Assembly (NCBI GenBank): GCA_035946615.1
Contig: DASYZB010000052.1
Location: 1-36,962, forward strand
Reading direction: 5' to 3'
Origin: Verrucomicrobiia bacterium
Lineage (GTDB): Bacteria; Verrucomicrobiota; Verrucomicrobiia; Limisphaerales; UBA8199
DNA: 36,962 nt
Part shown: positions 29,233 to 36,962 of the stretch, piece by piece
How positions within the stretch are numbered: the first letter of the stretch is position 1
How the letters are laid out: each line of letters begins with the position of its first letter
Position numbers and translations under genes: made by a program
Notes under the pieces: model-generated
What the model was told of the DNA's origin: nothing
Database searches by the model: none
The model's input: the letters and a program-made list of their open reading frames with translations, nothing else

Positions 29233-29290
29233 AAACCGTTAAAACCGCCATGGCCCTCCCAGGAAGTGCGGTTGAACAGCCCTTTTAGGG

Positions 29291-30331
29291 ATGAAAGCTA
29301 ATGTCCAAATATCCAGTTTCGGCAAACTGCCCGATTCCACGCCGGTTGAACTGTTCACGTTGACGAACGCCAACGGCCTCATCGCGCGCATCACCAATTA
29401 TGGCGCCATCATCACTGAGTTGCACGTGCCGGACCGCGCCGGCACTCTGGGCGACATCGTCCTCGGGTTTGACAATCTTGGGCAATATCTGCAGAAACAC
29501 CCTTATTTCGGCTGCACGGTGGGGCGGGTCGCCAACCGGATTGCCAAGGGCCGATTCACCCTGGATGGCAAGACTTATCAATTGGCCATCAACAACGGGC
29601 CGAATCATCTTCATGGGGGCATCAAAGGCTTCGATAAAGCGCTCTGGAAAGCTGAACCGCGACCGGGCACTTCGGTGCAATTTACCTACACCAGCCCTGA
29701 CGGCGAGGAGGGCTATCCTGGCCGGATCGAAACCACCGTGCTGATGACGTTAACGGATCAAAATGAGCTGCGCATCGATTATACCGCCGTCAGCGATAAG
29801 GCCACTCCGCTGAATCTCACCAACCATTCGTACTTCAATCTCGCAGGCCAAGGTGATGTGCTTGGACACGAACTGATGATCGCTGCCAGCCAGTACACCC
29901 CGAGCGATAGCACCCTTATCCCAACCGGCGAAATCAAACCGATCAAAGGCGCGCCGCTGGATTTCACTTCCCCAAAAACCATTGGCGCGCGCATTTCCCA
30001 AATGCGCGGCGAGGAATTTGGTTACGACCATAATTATGTGCTCGATAGCGGTGGCCAGGCGCTGGCGCTGGCGGCCCGTGTGTACGAGCCGGCGAGTGGC
30101 CGGGTGCTCGAAGTCCATACGACCCAGCCCGGCGTTCAGCTTTACACGGCCAATTACCTGGATGGCACGCTCCGTGGCAAAAGCGGTATTGTTTATCAAC
30201 AGCACCATGCCTTTTGCCTCGAAACGCAGCACTTCCCCGATTCCGTGAACCACGCAAATTTCCCATCGACCATCCTGCGGCCAGGGCAAACCTACCGGCA
30301 AACCACAGTCCACAAGTTCGCAGTCCGGTGA
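29291..30331 (+). CDS. galM: Galactose mutarotase (aldose 1-epimerase)
   Basis: Interconverts alpha and beta anomers of galactose/glucose, supplying the alpha form used by galactokinase. 346 residues, typical. Visible motifs: VGRVANRIAKGRF, NGPNHLHGG with the first active-site His, LTNHSYFNLAG with the second, GYDHNYVL, and the C-terminal GVQLYTANYLDG with FCLETQHFPDS, which carries the catalytic Glu. The start ATG 29291 is 58 bp after the small membrane protein gene. No signal peptide, so cytoplasmic. Confidence 0.95.
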   Translation: MKANVQISSFGKLPDSTPVELFTLTNANGLIARITNYGAIITELHVPDRAGTLGDIVLGFDNLGQYLQKHPYFGCTVGRVANRIAKGRFTLDGKTYQLAINNGPNHLHGGIKGFDKALWKAEPRPGTSVQFTYTSPDGEEGYPGRIETTVLMTLTDQNELRIDYTAVSDKATPLNLTNHSYFNLAGQGDVLGHELMIAASQYTPSDSTLIPTGEIKPIKGAPLDFTSPKTIGARISQMRGEEFGYDHNYVLDSGGQALALAARVYEPASGRVLEVHTTQPGVQLYTANYLDGTLRGKSGIVYQQHHAFCLETQHFPDSVNHANFPSTILRPGQTYRQTTVHKFAVR

Positions 30332-30358
30332 ACCTGGGCAGGCTACAGCGATTCTTTT

Positions 30359-31528
30359 ATGACCCTAAAGGACCTTGGAAGTGAAGTGGCGGACCGCTTC
30401 GCCAAAACCTATGGCCGCCCGCCGCTTTGGATTGCTGCGGCGCCCGGGCGCGTGAATGTCATCGGCGAACACACGGACTATAATGACGGCTTCGTCCTCC
30501 CGATGGCCATCGATCGATACACGGTCATAGCAGCCGCGCCTGGCGGGCGCGGTGGCAGCGTCATCGAACTCCGCTCGACTGCCGAAGAGGAGGTCGCCCG
30601 CATCGATACTGCCAAAGCGCTTCGGCCCGGCGCCAAGGGCGCGTGGTTTAATTACCCGTTGGGCGTGATCGCCAGGTTCATCGGGCGTGGCATCACTCCG
30701 CCAGGGTTCGATGCGTTGATTCACTCGACTGTTCCGCTGGGCGGCGGCTTATCCAGCAGCGCGGCGCTGGAAGTCTCGACGGCGACCCTGCTGGAAGCCA
30801 TCACCGGCAAGACACTCGATCCTGTCGAAAAGGCCTTGCTCTGCCAAAAAGCGGAGCATGAATACGCCGGCATGCCTTGCGGCATAATGGACCAGTTCAT
30901 CTCTGTCATGGGACGCAAAGACCACCTCCTTCTGCTCGATTGCCGCTCACGGGAAACCGTTTTGGTCCCCATGAGCGACCTCGCCGTCGAGTTGCTCATC
31001 ACCAACACCAATGTGAAACACGAGCTGACCGGAGGCGAATATGCCAAACGCCGCGCGCAGTGCGAACAAGCGGCGAAGATACTTGGTGTGGCCTCGCTCC
31101 GCGACGCCGATGCCGGGCAACTTGAAGGCGCCCGCAACAAAATGGAGCCGGTGGTCTATCGCCGTGCCCGGCACGTTATCGGGGAAATCGAACGCACAAC
31201 CCATGCCGCCGAGGGCGTGCGGGCAGCCAATTGGCCCACAGTCGGTCAACTGATGTATGCCAGCCATGCCTCTTTGAGAGATGATTACGAGGTGAGCTGT
31301 TCTGAACTGGATACCATCGTCGAGATAGCCCAAGCCATCGGCCTCCAAGGCGGCGTTTATGGCTGCCGGATGACCGGCGGCGGCTTCGGCGGTTGCACCG
31401 TCGCTCTGGTGCAAGCGGACAAAGTGCCTGCTATTTCCGATCGGGTGGCCGCTGAATACGAAACGCGGACGCGAATTAAACCAACTCTTTTCGTGTCGCG
31501 CCCCGCCGCCGGCGCCAGCGTACTGTAG
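30359..31528 (+). CDS. galK: Galactokinase
   Basis: Phosphorylates alpha-D-galactose at C1 with ATP, the first Leloir step. 389 residues, GHMP family. The galactokinase signature GRVNVIGEHTDYNDGF (30-45), the ATP-binding PLGGGLSSSAALE near 126-138, Asp178 in GIMDQF as the catalytic base, and GGGFGG near the C-terminus are all present. It lies 27 bp after galM and ends the operon. galT and galE are not in the window, so Gal-1-P would be handled elsewhere or by another route. Convergent with fusA. Confidence 0.97.
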   Translation: MTLKDLGSEVADRFAKTYGRPPLWIAAAPGRVNVIGEHTDYNDGFVLPMAIDRYTVIAAAPGGRGGSVIELRSTAEEEVARIDTAKALRPGAKGAWFNYPLGVIARFIGRGITPPGFDALIHSTVPLGGGLSSSAALEVSTATLLEAITGKTLDPVEKALLCQKAEHEYAGMPCGIMDQFISVMGRKDHLLLLDCRSRETVLVPMSDLAVELLITNTNVKHELTGGEYAKRRAQCEQAAKILGVASLRDADAGQLEGARNKMEPVVYRRARHVIGEIERTTHAAEGVRAANWPTVGQLMYASHASLRDDYEVSCSELDTIVEIAQAIGLQGGVYGCRMTGGGFGGCTVALVQADKVPAISDRVAAEYETRTRIKPTLFVSRPAAGASVL

Positions 31529-31669
31529 TTCACTCTCGGTGGGCCGAGTCTCCGCAAGGCCCTGATAAGCCGGTTGCGAAGGAAAGCCGCCTGACGAATG
31601 GGGGGCCTCAGGATAGCCTGTTTGGATACTCCCAAGGCCTGAGCCGCCCGTTCTGCCGATAAGCTGCCG

Positions 31670-33862
31670 CTACGCCCTTGCCGCCGGCTTGCCTTTGGCG
31701 GCATCGAGGATTCCCGTGACGATGTTGTTCGGCACCGGCTCGAAGCGGAACGGCTCCATGGAATAGGCCGCGCGGCCCTTGGATAGCGAGCGAATCGCCG
31801 TGGCATAACCGAACATTTCCGCCAGGGGCACTTCGGCGCTGAGCACCGTCGAGCTATCCTTGGCCTCGATATTGACAATCTTGCCCCGCCGCCGGTTGAT
31901 GTCACCCAGCAGGTCGCCTTGGTACTCGTCGGGGGTGGTAACCTCCACCTTCATAATCGGCTCGAGCAGGATCGGATGGGCCTTCTTCGCGGCGTCTTTG
32001 AGGGCGAAAATGCCGGCCATCTTGAAGGCCAGTTCGCTCGAATCCACCTCGTGGAAGGTGCCATCGACAACCTCGACCTTCACATCCACAACGGGGTAAC
32101 CGGCCAGCACGCCCCCGGCGATTGCCTCTTCCACCCCGTCAATAACCGCCGGGATGTATTCCTTGGGAATCGCGCCCCCAACAATTTTATTCTCGATTTC
32201 AACCCCTTTGCCGCGCTCGTTTGGCGCCAGGGTGACCATCGCATGGCCATATTGTCCGCGCCCGCCGGATTGGCGGATGAATTTGCCTTCGCCTTCGGCG
32301 GCTTTGGTCACCGTTTCCCGGTAGGCGATCTGCGGCGCGCCCGCATTGGCCGCCACCTTGAACTCGCGGAACAAGCGGTCGCGGATAATCTCCAGGTGCA
32401 ACTCGCCCATGCCGGCGATAATGAGCTGGCCGGTCTCCTCGTTGGTAAAGCAGCGGAAGGTGGGGTCTTCCTCGGCGAGCCGTTGCAGGCCCTCGCTCAT
32501 CTTTTCGCGATCAGCCTTGGTCTTGGGCTCGACCGCCATCGAGATGACCGGTTCCGGGAACGTAGGCGGTTCGAGCATGATCTCGAAATCCTCGTCGCAC
32601 AGGGTATCGCCGGTTGTAATATTGCGAATGCCCACCAACGCCGCGATATCCCCCGCAAAGGTGGTCTCGACATCAATTCGCTTGTCGGCCTGAATCATCA
32701 ACACGCGGCTGACGCGCTCCCGTTTGCGTGTGCGTGGGTTGTAAATGACATCGCCTTTCTTGAGATGCCCGCTATAGACACGGAAGAAAACCAGCTTGCC
32801 AACATACGGGTCAGTCCAGAGTTTAAAGGCCAGCGAGCAAAACTTGCCGTTATCATTCGAGGGCACTTCAACCGGCTGATTCGAGTCAGGGGCTACGCCT
32901 GCCGCAGGGGGCACGTCCAGCGGAGATGGCAGGTAATCGATGACAGCATCAACCAACGGCTGGACGCCGCGCTTCTTGAAAGCCGAGCCGCAAAGCACCG
33001 GGATCATGTCAATCCGGCACGTCAGCCGGCGGATGGCCGGCTTGAGTTCCTGGGGCGTTATCGATTTATTCTCGATGACTAACTCCGCAATATGATCGTC
33101 CTTGTTCGAAACGGCGTCGATCAACTCCGCCAGCGCCGCCTGGGCCGTATCCTTCAGATCAGCCGGAATATCGGTGATTTGGTACTTCAACCCAACCTCG
33201 TCGCTTTCGTCATAGACGATGGCCTTTTGGTTCACCACATCGATGACGCCGCGAAAATTCTCCTCTTTCCCGATCGGCAGGAAAATCGGGTACGCATAGG
33301 CCCCGAGTTTCTTGCGCATGTCGCTCAGGGCGTTCTCGAAGTTCGCCCCGGTCCGGTCCATTTTGTTCACGAACGCGATTCGGGGGACCTTGTACTTGGT
33401 GGCCTGGCGCCAAACAGTCTCGGATTGGGGTTGCACGCCGGCAACGCCGCAAAACACGGCCACCGCCCCGTCCAGAACGCGCATCGAACGCTCGACTTCA
33501 GCGGTGAAATCGACGTGGCCCGGAGTGTCAATGATATTAACCCGGTGCGGGACCCCTTGAAACGACTTATAAGTCCCGTCCTCTTTCTGGGTCCAGTAAC
33601 AAGTCGTCGCCGCCGAGGTGATGGTAATGCCCCGCTCGCGTTCCTGCTCCATCCAGTCGGTCACCGTATTGCCGTCATCCACATCGCCCATCTTATGGAT
33701 GAGCCCGGTGTAAAAGAGGATGCGCTCGGTGGTGGTCGTTTTGCCCGCATCAATATGGGCCGCAATCCCAATGTTGCGCGTGCGCTCCATCGGGTAAGGC
33801 CGGTTGGGCGAATTGGGCGAAACGGCTTGCGCCGGTTTGGTCTTTTCTGCGACTGCTTCCAT
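31670..33862 (-). CDS. fusA: Elongation factor G
   Basis: The translocase GTPase of translation; with RRF it also recycles ribosomes. 730 residues, with a 24-residue N-terminal extension before MERTRNIGIAAHIDAGKTT. G1 AHIDAGKT (35-42), DTPGH near 110 and NKMD near 165 are intact, and the later domains continue to the C-terminal end AAKGKPAARA. GGAG lies seven bases before the ATG at 33862, supporting this start over the internal Met at 33790. It is separated from rpsG by 92 bp holding a strong terminator-like hairpin; a possible -10 box (TATAGA, 33882-33877) lies after it. fusA may therefore be transcribed largely on its own. The 141-bp gap to galK (31529-31669) shows no clear terminator. Confidence 0.97.
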   Translation of the reverse strand: MEAVAEKTKPAQAVSPNSPNRPYPMERTRNIGIAAHIDAGKTTTTERILFYTGLIHKMGDVDDGNTVTDWMEQERERGITITSAATTCYWTQKEDGTYKSFQGVPHRVNIIDTPGHVDFTAEVERSMRVLDGAVAVFCGVAGVQPQSETVWRQATKYKVPRIAFVNKMDRTGANFENALSDMRKKLGAYAYPIFLPIGKEENFRGVIDVVNQKAIVYDESDEVGLKYQITDIPADLKDTAQAALAELIDAVSNKDDHIAELVIENKSITPQELKPAIRRLTCRIDMIPVLCGSAFKKRGVQPLVDAVIDYLPSPLDVPPAAGVAPDSNQPVEVPSNDNGKFCSLAFKLWTDPYVGKLVFFRVYSGHLKKGDVIYNPRTRKRERVSRVLMIQADKRIDVETTFAGDIAALVGIRNITTGDTLCDEDFEIMLEPPTFPEPVISMAVEPKTKADREKMSEGLQRLAEEDPTFRCFTNEETGQLIIAGMGELHLEIIRDRLFREFKVAANAGAPQIAYRETVTKAAEGEGKFIRQSGGRGQYGHAMVTLAPNERGKGVEIENKIVGGAIPKEYIPAVIDGVEEAIAGGVLAGYPVVDVKVEVVDGTFHEVDSSELAFKMAGIFALKDAAKKAHPILLEPIMKVEVTTPDEYQGDLLGDINRRRGKIVNIEAKDSSTVLSAEVPLAEMFGYATAIRSLSKGRAAYSMEPFRFEPVPNNIVTGILDAAKGKPAARA

Positions 33863-33901
33863 CTAAAGTCTCCGATTCTATATTGTGGCTTCGTTTGGGA
33901 A

Positions 33902-33937
33902 TAAAAACGCCCCGAGAACTTTCGGCCATCGGGGCGT
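33902..33937 (-). terminator. Intrinsic terminator between rpsG and fusA
   Basis: On the minus strand ACGCCCCGA (33937-33929), a 13-nt loop, TCGGGGCGT (33915-33907), then TTTTTAT. A 9-bp GC-rich stem followed by a T-run reads as a factor-independent terminator in the direction of the operon. It does not have a T-run in the plus direction. Confidence 0.8.
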
Positions 33938-33954
33938 ACTGCAATTAAAGTATC

Positions 33955-34428
33955 CTACCAACGGAAATGTGCAAACGCCTTGTTAGCCTGGGCCATTTTA
34001 TGCACCTCGTCGCGTTTGCGAATGGCATTGCCCTGCCCTTGGTACGCATCCAGGATTTCCGAGGCCAGGGCCTCTTTCATCGGAATGCCTTTGCGGTTAT
34101 CGGCAAAATCCACCAGCCAGCGCAAGGCAAGCGCGAATTGACGGTCGGCCGGCACTTCCAGCGGCACCTGGTATGTGGCCCCGCCCACCCGGCGCGCCTT
34201 CACCTCCAGACGCGGTTTGGCGTTGTCCACCGCGCGCTGCAAAATATCCAGCGGGTTGGTCGCCGGGTTCTTCGTGGCTATCTGATCGAACGCGCCATAA
34301 ACGATGCGTTGGGCAACGGTCTTTTTGCCCTGGCCCATCACCGTGTTCACCAGGCGCGACACCAAGGTGCTGTTGAACTTTGCGTCTTTGATGATTGGCC
34401 GTTTGGTTGCTTGGCGACGACGTGACAT
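33955..34428 (-). CDS. rpsG: Ribosomal protein S7
   Basis: Primary 16S rRNA-binding protein of the small-subunit head. 157 residues, full length: N-terminal SRRRQATKRPIIKDAKFNS, NTVMGQGKKTVAQRIVYGAF, VGGATYQVPLEV and the C-terminal KAFAHFRW. AAGG lies eight bases before the ATG at 34428. It is 36 bp after rpsL, the standard str order. Confidence 0.98.
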   Translation of the reverse strand: MSRRRQATKRPIIKDAKFNSTLVSRLVNTVMGQGKKTVAQRIVYGAFDQIATKNPATNPLDILQRAVDNAKPRLEVKARRVGGATYQVPLEVPADRQFALALRWLVDFADNRKGIPMKEALASEILDAYQGQGNAIRKRDEVHKMAQANKAFAHFRW

Positions 34429-34464
34429 GGTTTGCCTTACAAAGGTTGGTTAAGAATAAAACCG

Positions 34465-34890
34465 TTAAGCCGCTGGCGCGGCCGCCGCAGGCGCTGCCGC
34501 AGCCGCTGGTTTGGCCCCCGGTTTGGGGCGTTTGACACCGTACTTCGACCGGCTGACGCGGCGCTTTTCCACCCCCGCAGCGTCCAGTGTCCCACGGACA
34601 ATATGATAGCGCACCCCGGGCAAATCCTTGACCCTTCCGCCTCGGACCAAAACAATCGAGTGCTCCTGCAGGTTGTGGCCTTCATCCGGGATATAAGCAA
34701 TCACCTCGTGCCCGTTGGTCAACCGCACCTTGGCCACCTTGCGCATCGCCGAATTGGGCTTCTTCGGCGTCCGCGTCATCACCTGGATGCAAACGCCCCG
34801 CCGAAAAGGCGAGTTGTGCAACGCCGGCGATTTGGATTTGCGCTTCAGCTTGCTTCGCCCTTGACGGACCAATTGATTAATTGTCGGCAT
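34465..34890 (-). CDS. rpsL: Ribosomal protein S12
   Basis: Decoding-centre protein. 141 residues; the start is ATG at 34890 ([11 protein letters not shown]), as in all S12 proteins; an upstream extension is rejected. [17 protein letters not shown] and [12 protein letters not shown] keep the lysines at the sites whose mutation gives streptomycin resistance, so the protein looks streptomycin-sensitive. The C-terminus carries an unusual Ala/Pro-rich extension ([12 protein letters not shown]) of about 20 residues. No Shine-Dalgarno is obvious. It is the first gene of the str operon. Confidence 0.97.
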   Translation of the reverse strand: MPTINQLVRQGRSKLKRKSKSPALHNSPFRRGVCIQVMTRTPKKPNSAMRKVAKVRLTNGHEVIAYIPDEGHNLQEHSIVLVRGGRVKDLPGVRYHIVRGTLDAAGVEKRRVSRSKYGVKRPKPGAKPAAAAAPAAAAPAA

Positions 34891-34943
34891 GTGTAATAAA
34901 AATTCGCGCCCGCCTTGCCACCAAAGAGGCAAACGGAACGCGG

Positions 34944-34971
34944 AATATAGCAAATGCATCTCCGGCTGCAA
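34944..34971 (-). promoter_or_regulatory. Candidate promoter of the str operon
   Basis: On the minus strand TTGCAG (34971-34966), 16 bp, TATATT (34949-34944), giving a leader of roughly 47 nt before rpsL. Confidence 0.5.
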
Positions 34972-35414
34972 CAACTATTTCCACGTCCTTTGCGCATCGC
35001 GCAACGACTTAAATTAGAACAGGTTGAATCACTGTGCGCAAGGCGCAGGCGCCCTTCGCCGCCGCCCAGCGGTGAGCAGGCCCAATGACAAGGTCAGTTC
35101 CAGGTCAGTTCCAAACCTTTGTGGGAGACTGTGTAGGAGACGACGTAAGGAGTCTCTGATCAAGATTGGCGGCTGGCTTTCCGTGTCCCTTCGTCGCAGC
35201 GAACGGCCACCTCCGCCCCACCCCAAACAACCCCCGGCAAACAGCCCCGTTCGATGTTCGACGTTCGAAGCTGAACGTTCGATGTTCAACCGTGAAAACT
35301 CCCACCCACATTACCCCACCTCCGGCCCAGTCCCGCGCGCCAGCGTCGTGGACTGCGGCAGTCCTCTGCCGCTTTCGCCCCAAAACCCAACCCGATCCAG
35401 CCCGCACTCCCACA
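34972..35414. other. Gene-free stretch with short repeats
   Basis: No convincing gene; Pro/Arg/Ser frames only. It holds a perfect tandem duplication of AGGTCAGTTCC (35091-35101, 35102-35112). CGTTCGATGTTC occurs twice (35248-35259 and 35276-35287) around a TTCGAA core, a repeat that from memory recurs in verrucomicrobial genomes. The + strand is strikingly C-rich from about 35200. Confidence 0.6.
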
Positions 35415-36355
35415 TTAATGAACCCCGCCGACACCACGCCCCTGCACCGCCCCTGGCGAGACCGCCCTCAGCGCATTCGTAGCGGCCAAGCGCACCCAGT
35501 AATCCGGGTCACCCAACATAGCGGCGAGAGCGGGCGCCGCAGAGCCCGCCTCTGGCCCAAAGAATTGCAAAGAAGTGACGGCCAAGCTGCGCATCCTTGG
35601 ATCGCTGCTGCTCAAACAGTTTGTCAGGGCGGGCACGGCAACAGCCGCGTCCAAATGAAGCTCCCCCAGGGCCATGGCGGCTGTCGTAGCCAAACGCGAA
35701 TCCTTTCCGCTCAGCGCCTCAACGAGCAACGGCACGGCCTGTTCGGCGTTGGTCCCAATCCCTCGCATCCCTCCAATACAAGTAGCAACCGTCGAGCGGT
35801 TTGTGGCTTTGGGGTCGCTGAGAACGCCCATGAGCGCAGCAAATCCATCCTTACCTATATACGCCAAAGCCACCCGCCGCGCGCCTATCCCCCAGCCTCA
35901 TTCGTCTTTCCAATTCATGAACCGCCCCGCGTGCCTCCGGTCCAAGTATTTCGAAGCTCTCTGCCGCCAACTCCGCGCGCACCCCCCCTGGTTCCGGAGA
36001 GAAAATGCTGGACCCTGCGGTTTTCCATCGACTGCCCCGCATGTCTGTACCCAAACCGAATCAAGTCCCACCGCCAGCGCGGCATAGCATAGTCGATCCA
36101 CCGAAGCAGGAGCGGAATCGCATTGGTCCCGATACACCTTACCGCCCCAGAGCTCCGCGCCCAGTCCTCCTCAGCCCTTTTGGCCTCCTCCTCGGTCAAG
36201 ACGGTGCTGCGAGCCCTGTCACAAATCGCCAGCCACTCGCTCAGCTTCTTCCCCTGGCATTCCGGCTCCCTCTCCCCAGGCCACGTGACTGCGAGGATGA
36301 TCCCCGCCGCCACGCATGCTACCGCGATCAGAAATGTCCGCCGTCCCGGTCTCAC
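35415..36355 (-). pseudogene. HEAT-repeat protein interrupted by two frameshifts
   Basis: Three frames in order make one protein. Frame 1 (from 36355) begins with a signal anchor, TFLIAVACVAAGIILAV, and then KKLSEWL and IGTNAIPLLLRWIDYAM. After a run of seven G on the coding strand (35988-35982) the sense continues one frame on as GVRAELAAESFEILGPEARGAVHELE. Near 35873 it shifts again to VALAYIGKDGFAALMGVLSD and several HEAT-like repeats (AVPLLVEALSGKDSRLATTAAMALGEL...). Both breaks are explained by one extra G within a G run; removing them gives a 312-residue protein. This is either a real recent pseudogene or a homopolymer sequencing error. Such HEAT proteins are numerous in Verrucomicrobia (recall); they serve as protein-binding scaffolds. 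Not essential-looking. Confidence 0.75.
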
Positions 36356-36798
36356 GCGCTCATTATCTCAAAAACATAGGCTAAATAGAATCCCAAATCC
36401 GCGTTCCCCACCACTGTTGTTCATCAATGACCAACTCGCCGTCCGCTTCATCGAAGAAATCGACTTCGACTACTGCGCCGTGGACGCCACCGCCGCCCTC
36501 CTCACCGCCGGCGCATAACGGACTAACCCAAGGTATTCAACACCAGCGCCGGGGCGGGGACGGCCCGTCCCCGCCCCTCCTCAAATCTGAAAACACAGCG
36601 TAAGCCCCTCTCAACCCCAAAGCCTCCAATATGCTCCCCCCAAAACCCACCATTGCCCGAACCCCGGCGGCCGATGGTCTCCAAATGCCCCCCAGCAATC
36701 CCCAACCCATCCCACCTGACCTCATTGCGCATTGGACTGGCATGGTTCAAAATACGAATGGATGGTTCATTGAATAATCGTTAAACCACCTGACTGCC
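36356..36798. other. Gene-free C-rich stretch
   Basis: No gene is supported. A short plus-strand frame ending in TAA near 36518 (INDQLAVRFIEEIDFDY) reads like a protein fragment but has no start or partner, so it could be a remnant. The strand is very C-rich (for example 36601-36720). Confidence 0.5.
36551..36577. repeat. Perfect 12-bp GC hairpin
   Basis: GGGGCGGGGACG-GCC-CGTCCCCGCCCC: a perfect 12-bp stem with a 3-nt loop. There is no T-run, so a terminator is unlikely; it is a REP-type palindrome or a secondary-structure signal. Confidence 0.8.
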
Positions 36799-36962
36799 GT
36801 GTGGAAAAAGCGAACGTCGGTAGAACTTATTGAGATACGACGCGAACGAAAGCGCAACCGTATTAAGGGGAGCATACTCGTCGCCGGCCTTTTCACTTTG
36901 GGGACTTCTATCATTTTCGGAGGGATGGACCCAGCAAACCAAGGCCGAGTCTTCGTGCCTGC
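36799..36962 (+). CDS. Start of a membrane protein, 3' end outside window
   Basis: The frame begins at GTG 36799 (VWKKRTSVELIEIRRERKR); the first upstream in-frame stop is at 36775, so a start lies here. A strongly charged N-terminus is followed by a hydrophobic segment, GSILVAGLFTLGTSIIFGG, then MDPANQGRVFVP, the pattern of a single-span anchored protein. No family is recognised, and the rest lies beyond the window. Confidence 0.55.
   Translation, partial: MWKKRTSVELIEIRRERKRNRIKGSILVAGLFTLGTSIIFGGMDPANQGRVFVP

Noticed and set aside
31529-31669. HTH-like peptide LSAERAAQALGVSKQAIL on the minus strand
   Set aside because: It has no start or Shine-Dalgarno of its own and lies in the galK-fusA gap; probably a chance reading of an inverted-repeat region, though a gene remnant is possible.
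31919-33082. 387-residue plus-strand frame
   Set aside because: A shadow of fusA; high GC keeps the opposite frame open.
35024-35482. 152-residue plus-strand frame
   Set aside because: Pro/Arg/Ser-rich translation of repeats; no domain.
36523-36750. 75-residue minus-strand frame
   Set aside because: Gly/Arg-rich reading through the perfect hairpin and a C-rich zone; no start signal.

Overview
The window looks like chromosomal DNA of a GC-rich verrucomicrobium, most likely of the Pedosphaera/Limisphaera type. This is recall-based, because no search could be run. The pointers are an HTH protein with the LPKxxRDxVN / GGYxxW signature, a 71-residue protein with the RLIHYKML motif, a Cys-containing MurA and many short palindromic repeats between genes. 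It is mostly ordinary housekeeping and sugar metabolism, with repeat-rich flanks of lineage-specific genes.

Layout. 1-3.1 kb: 3' part of a Fic AMP-transferase, an HTH protein of unknown function whose stop codon lies in a ~10-bp tandem repeat, then a gene-free stretch of repeats. 3.1-7.2 kb: an oversized uvrA (1201 aa) whose 3' end overlaps a convergent zinc-ribbon gene. 7.5-10 kb: the minus-strand unit prmC-murA-small membrane protein, with overlapping genes. 10.1-11.8 kb: a LysM/coiled-coil exported protein and GDP-L-fucose synthase. 11.8-17.2 kb: minus-strand comEC, a quinone-oxidoreductase-like MDR protein, a lipoprotein and a short-chain dehydrogenase. 17.4-20.4 kb: an integral membrane protein, a UbiD-family decarboxylase and a CBM48-like glycogen-binding protein. 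20.4-26.5 kb: a TPR gluzincin-type protein, an unrecognised 674-aa protein and an exported GH3 glycosidase. 26.6-31.5 kb: a small conserved protein, then a galactose operon (SSS symporter, 87-aa membrane protein, galM, galK) behind a near-consensus promoter. 31.7-34.9 kb: the str operon rpsL-rpsG-fusA on the minus strand, with an intrinsic terminator between rpsG and fusA. 35-37 kb: repeats, a HEAT-repeat gene broken by two single-G shifts, and the start of a membrane protein.

How the genes work together. GH3 would release sugars outside the cytoplasm; the SSS symporter would import galactose for GalM and GalK, though galT and galE are not in the window. PrmC, the ribosomal proteins and EF-G serve translation; MurA, the LysM protein and GDP-fucose synthase serve the envelope; UvrA repairs DNA and ComEC takes it up.

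The most interesting signal is palindromic, repeat-like DNA carried in frame inside conserved genes. UvrA has several such tracts, one containing a duplicated C/T-rich segment and an 8-bp palindrome of the kind usually found between genes, and the UbiD-like protein has another. Relatives of these palindromes sit between genes, and one appears to supply the start codon of the CBM48 gene. This resembles the protein-invading palindromic elements of Rickettsia. No phage, CRISPR array, insertion sequence, tRNA or rRNA was seen.
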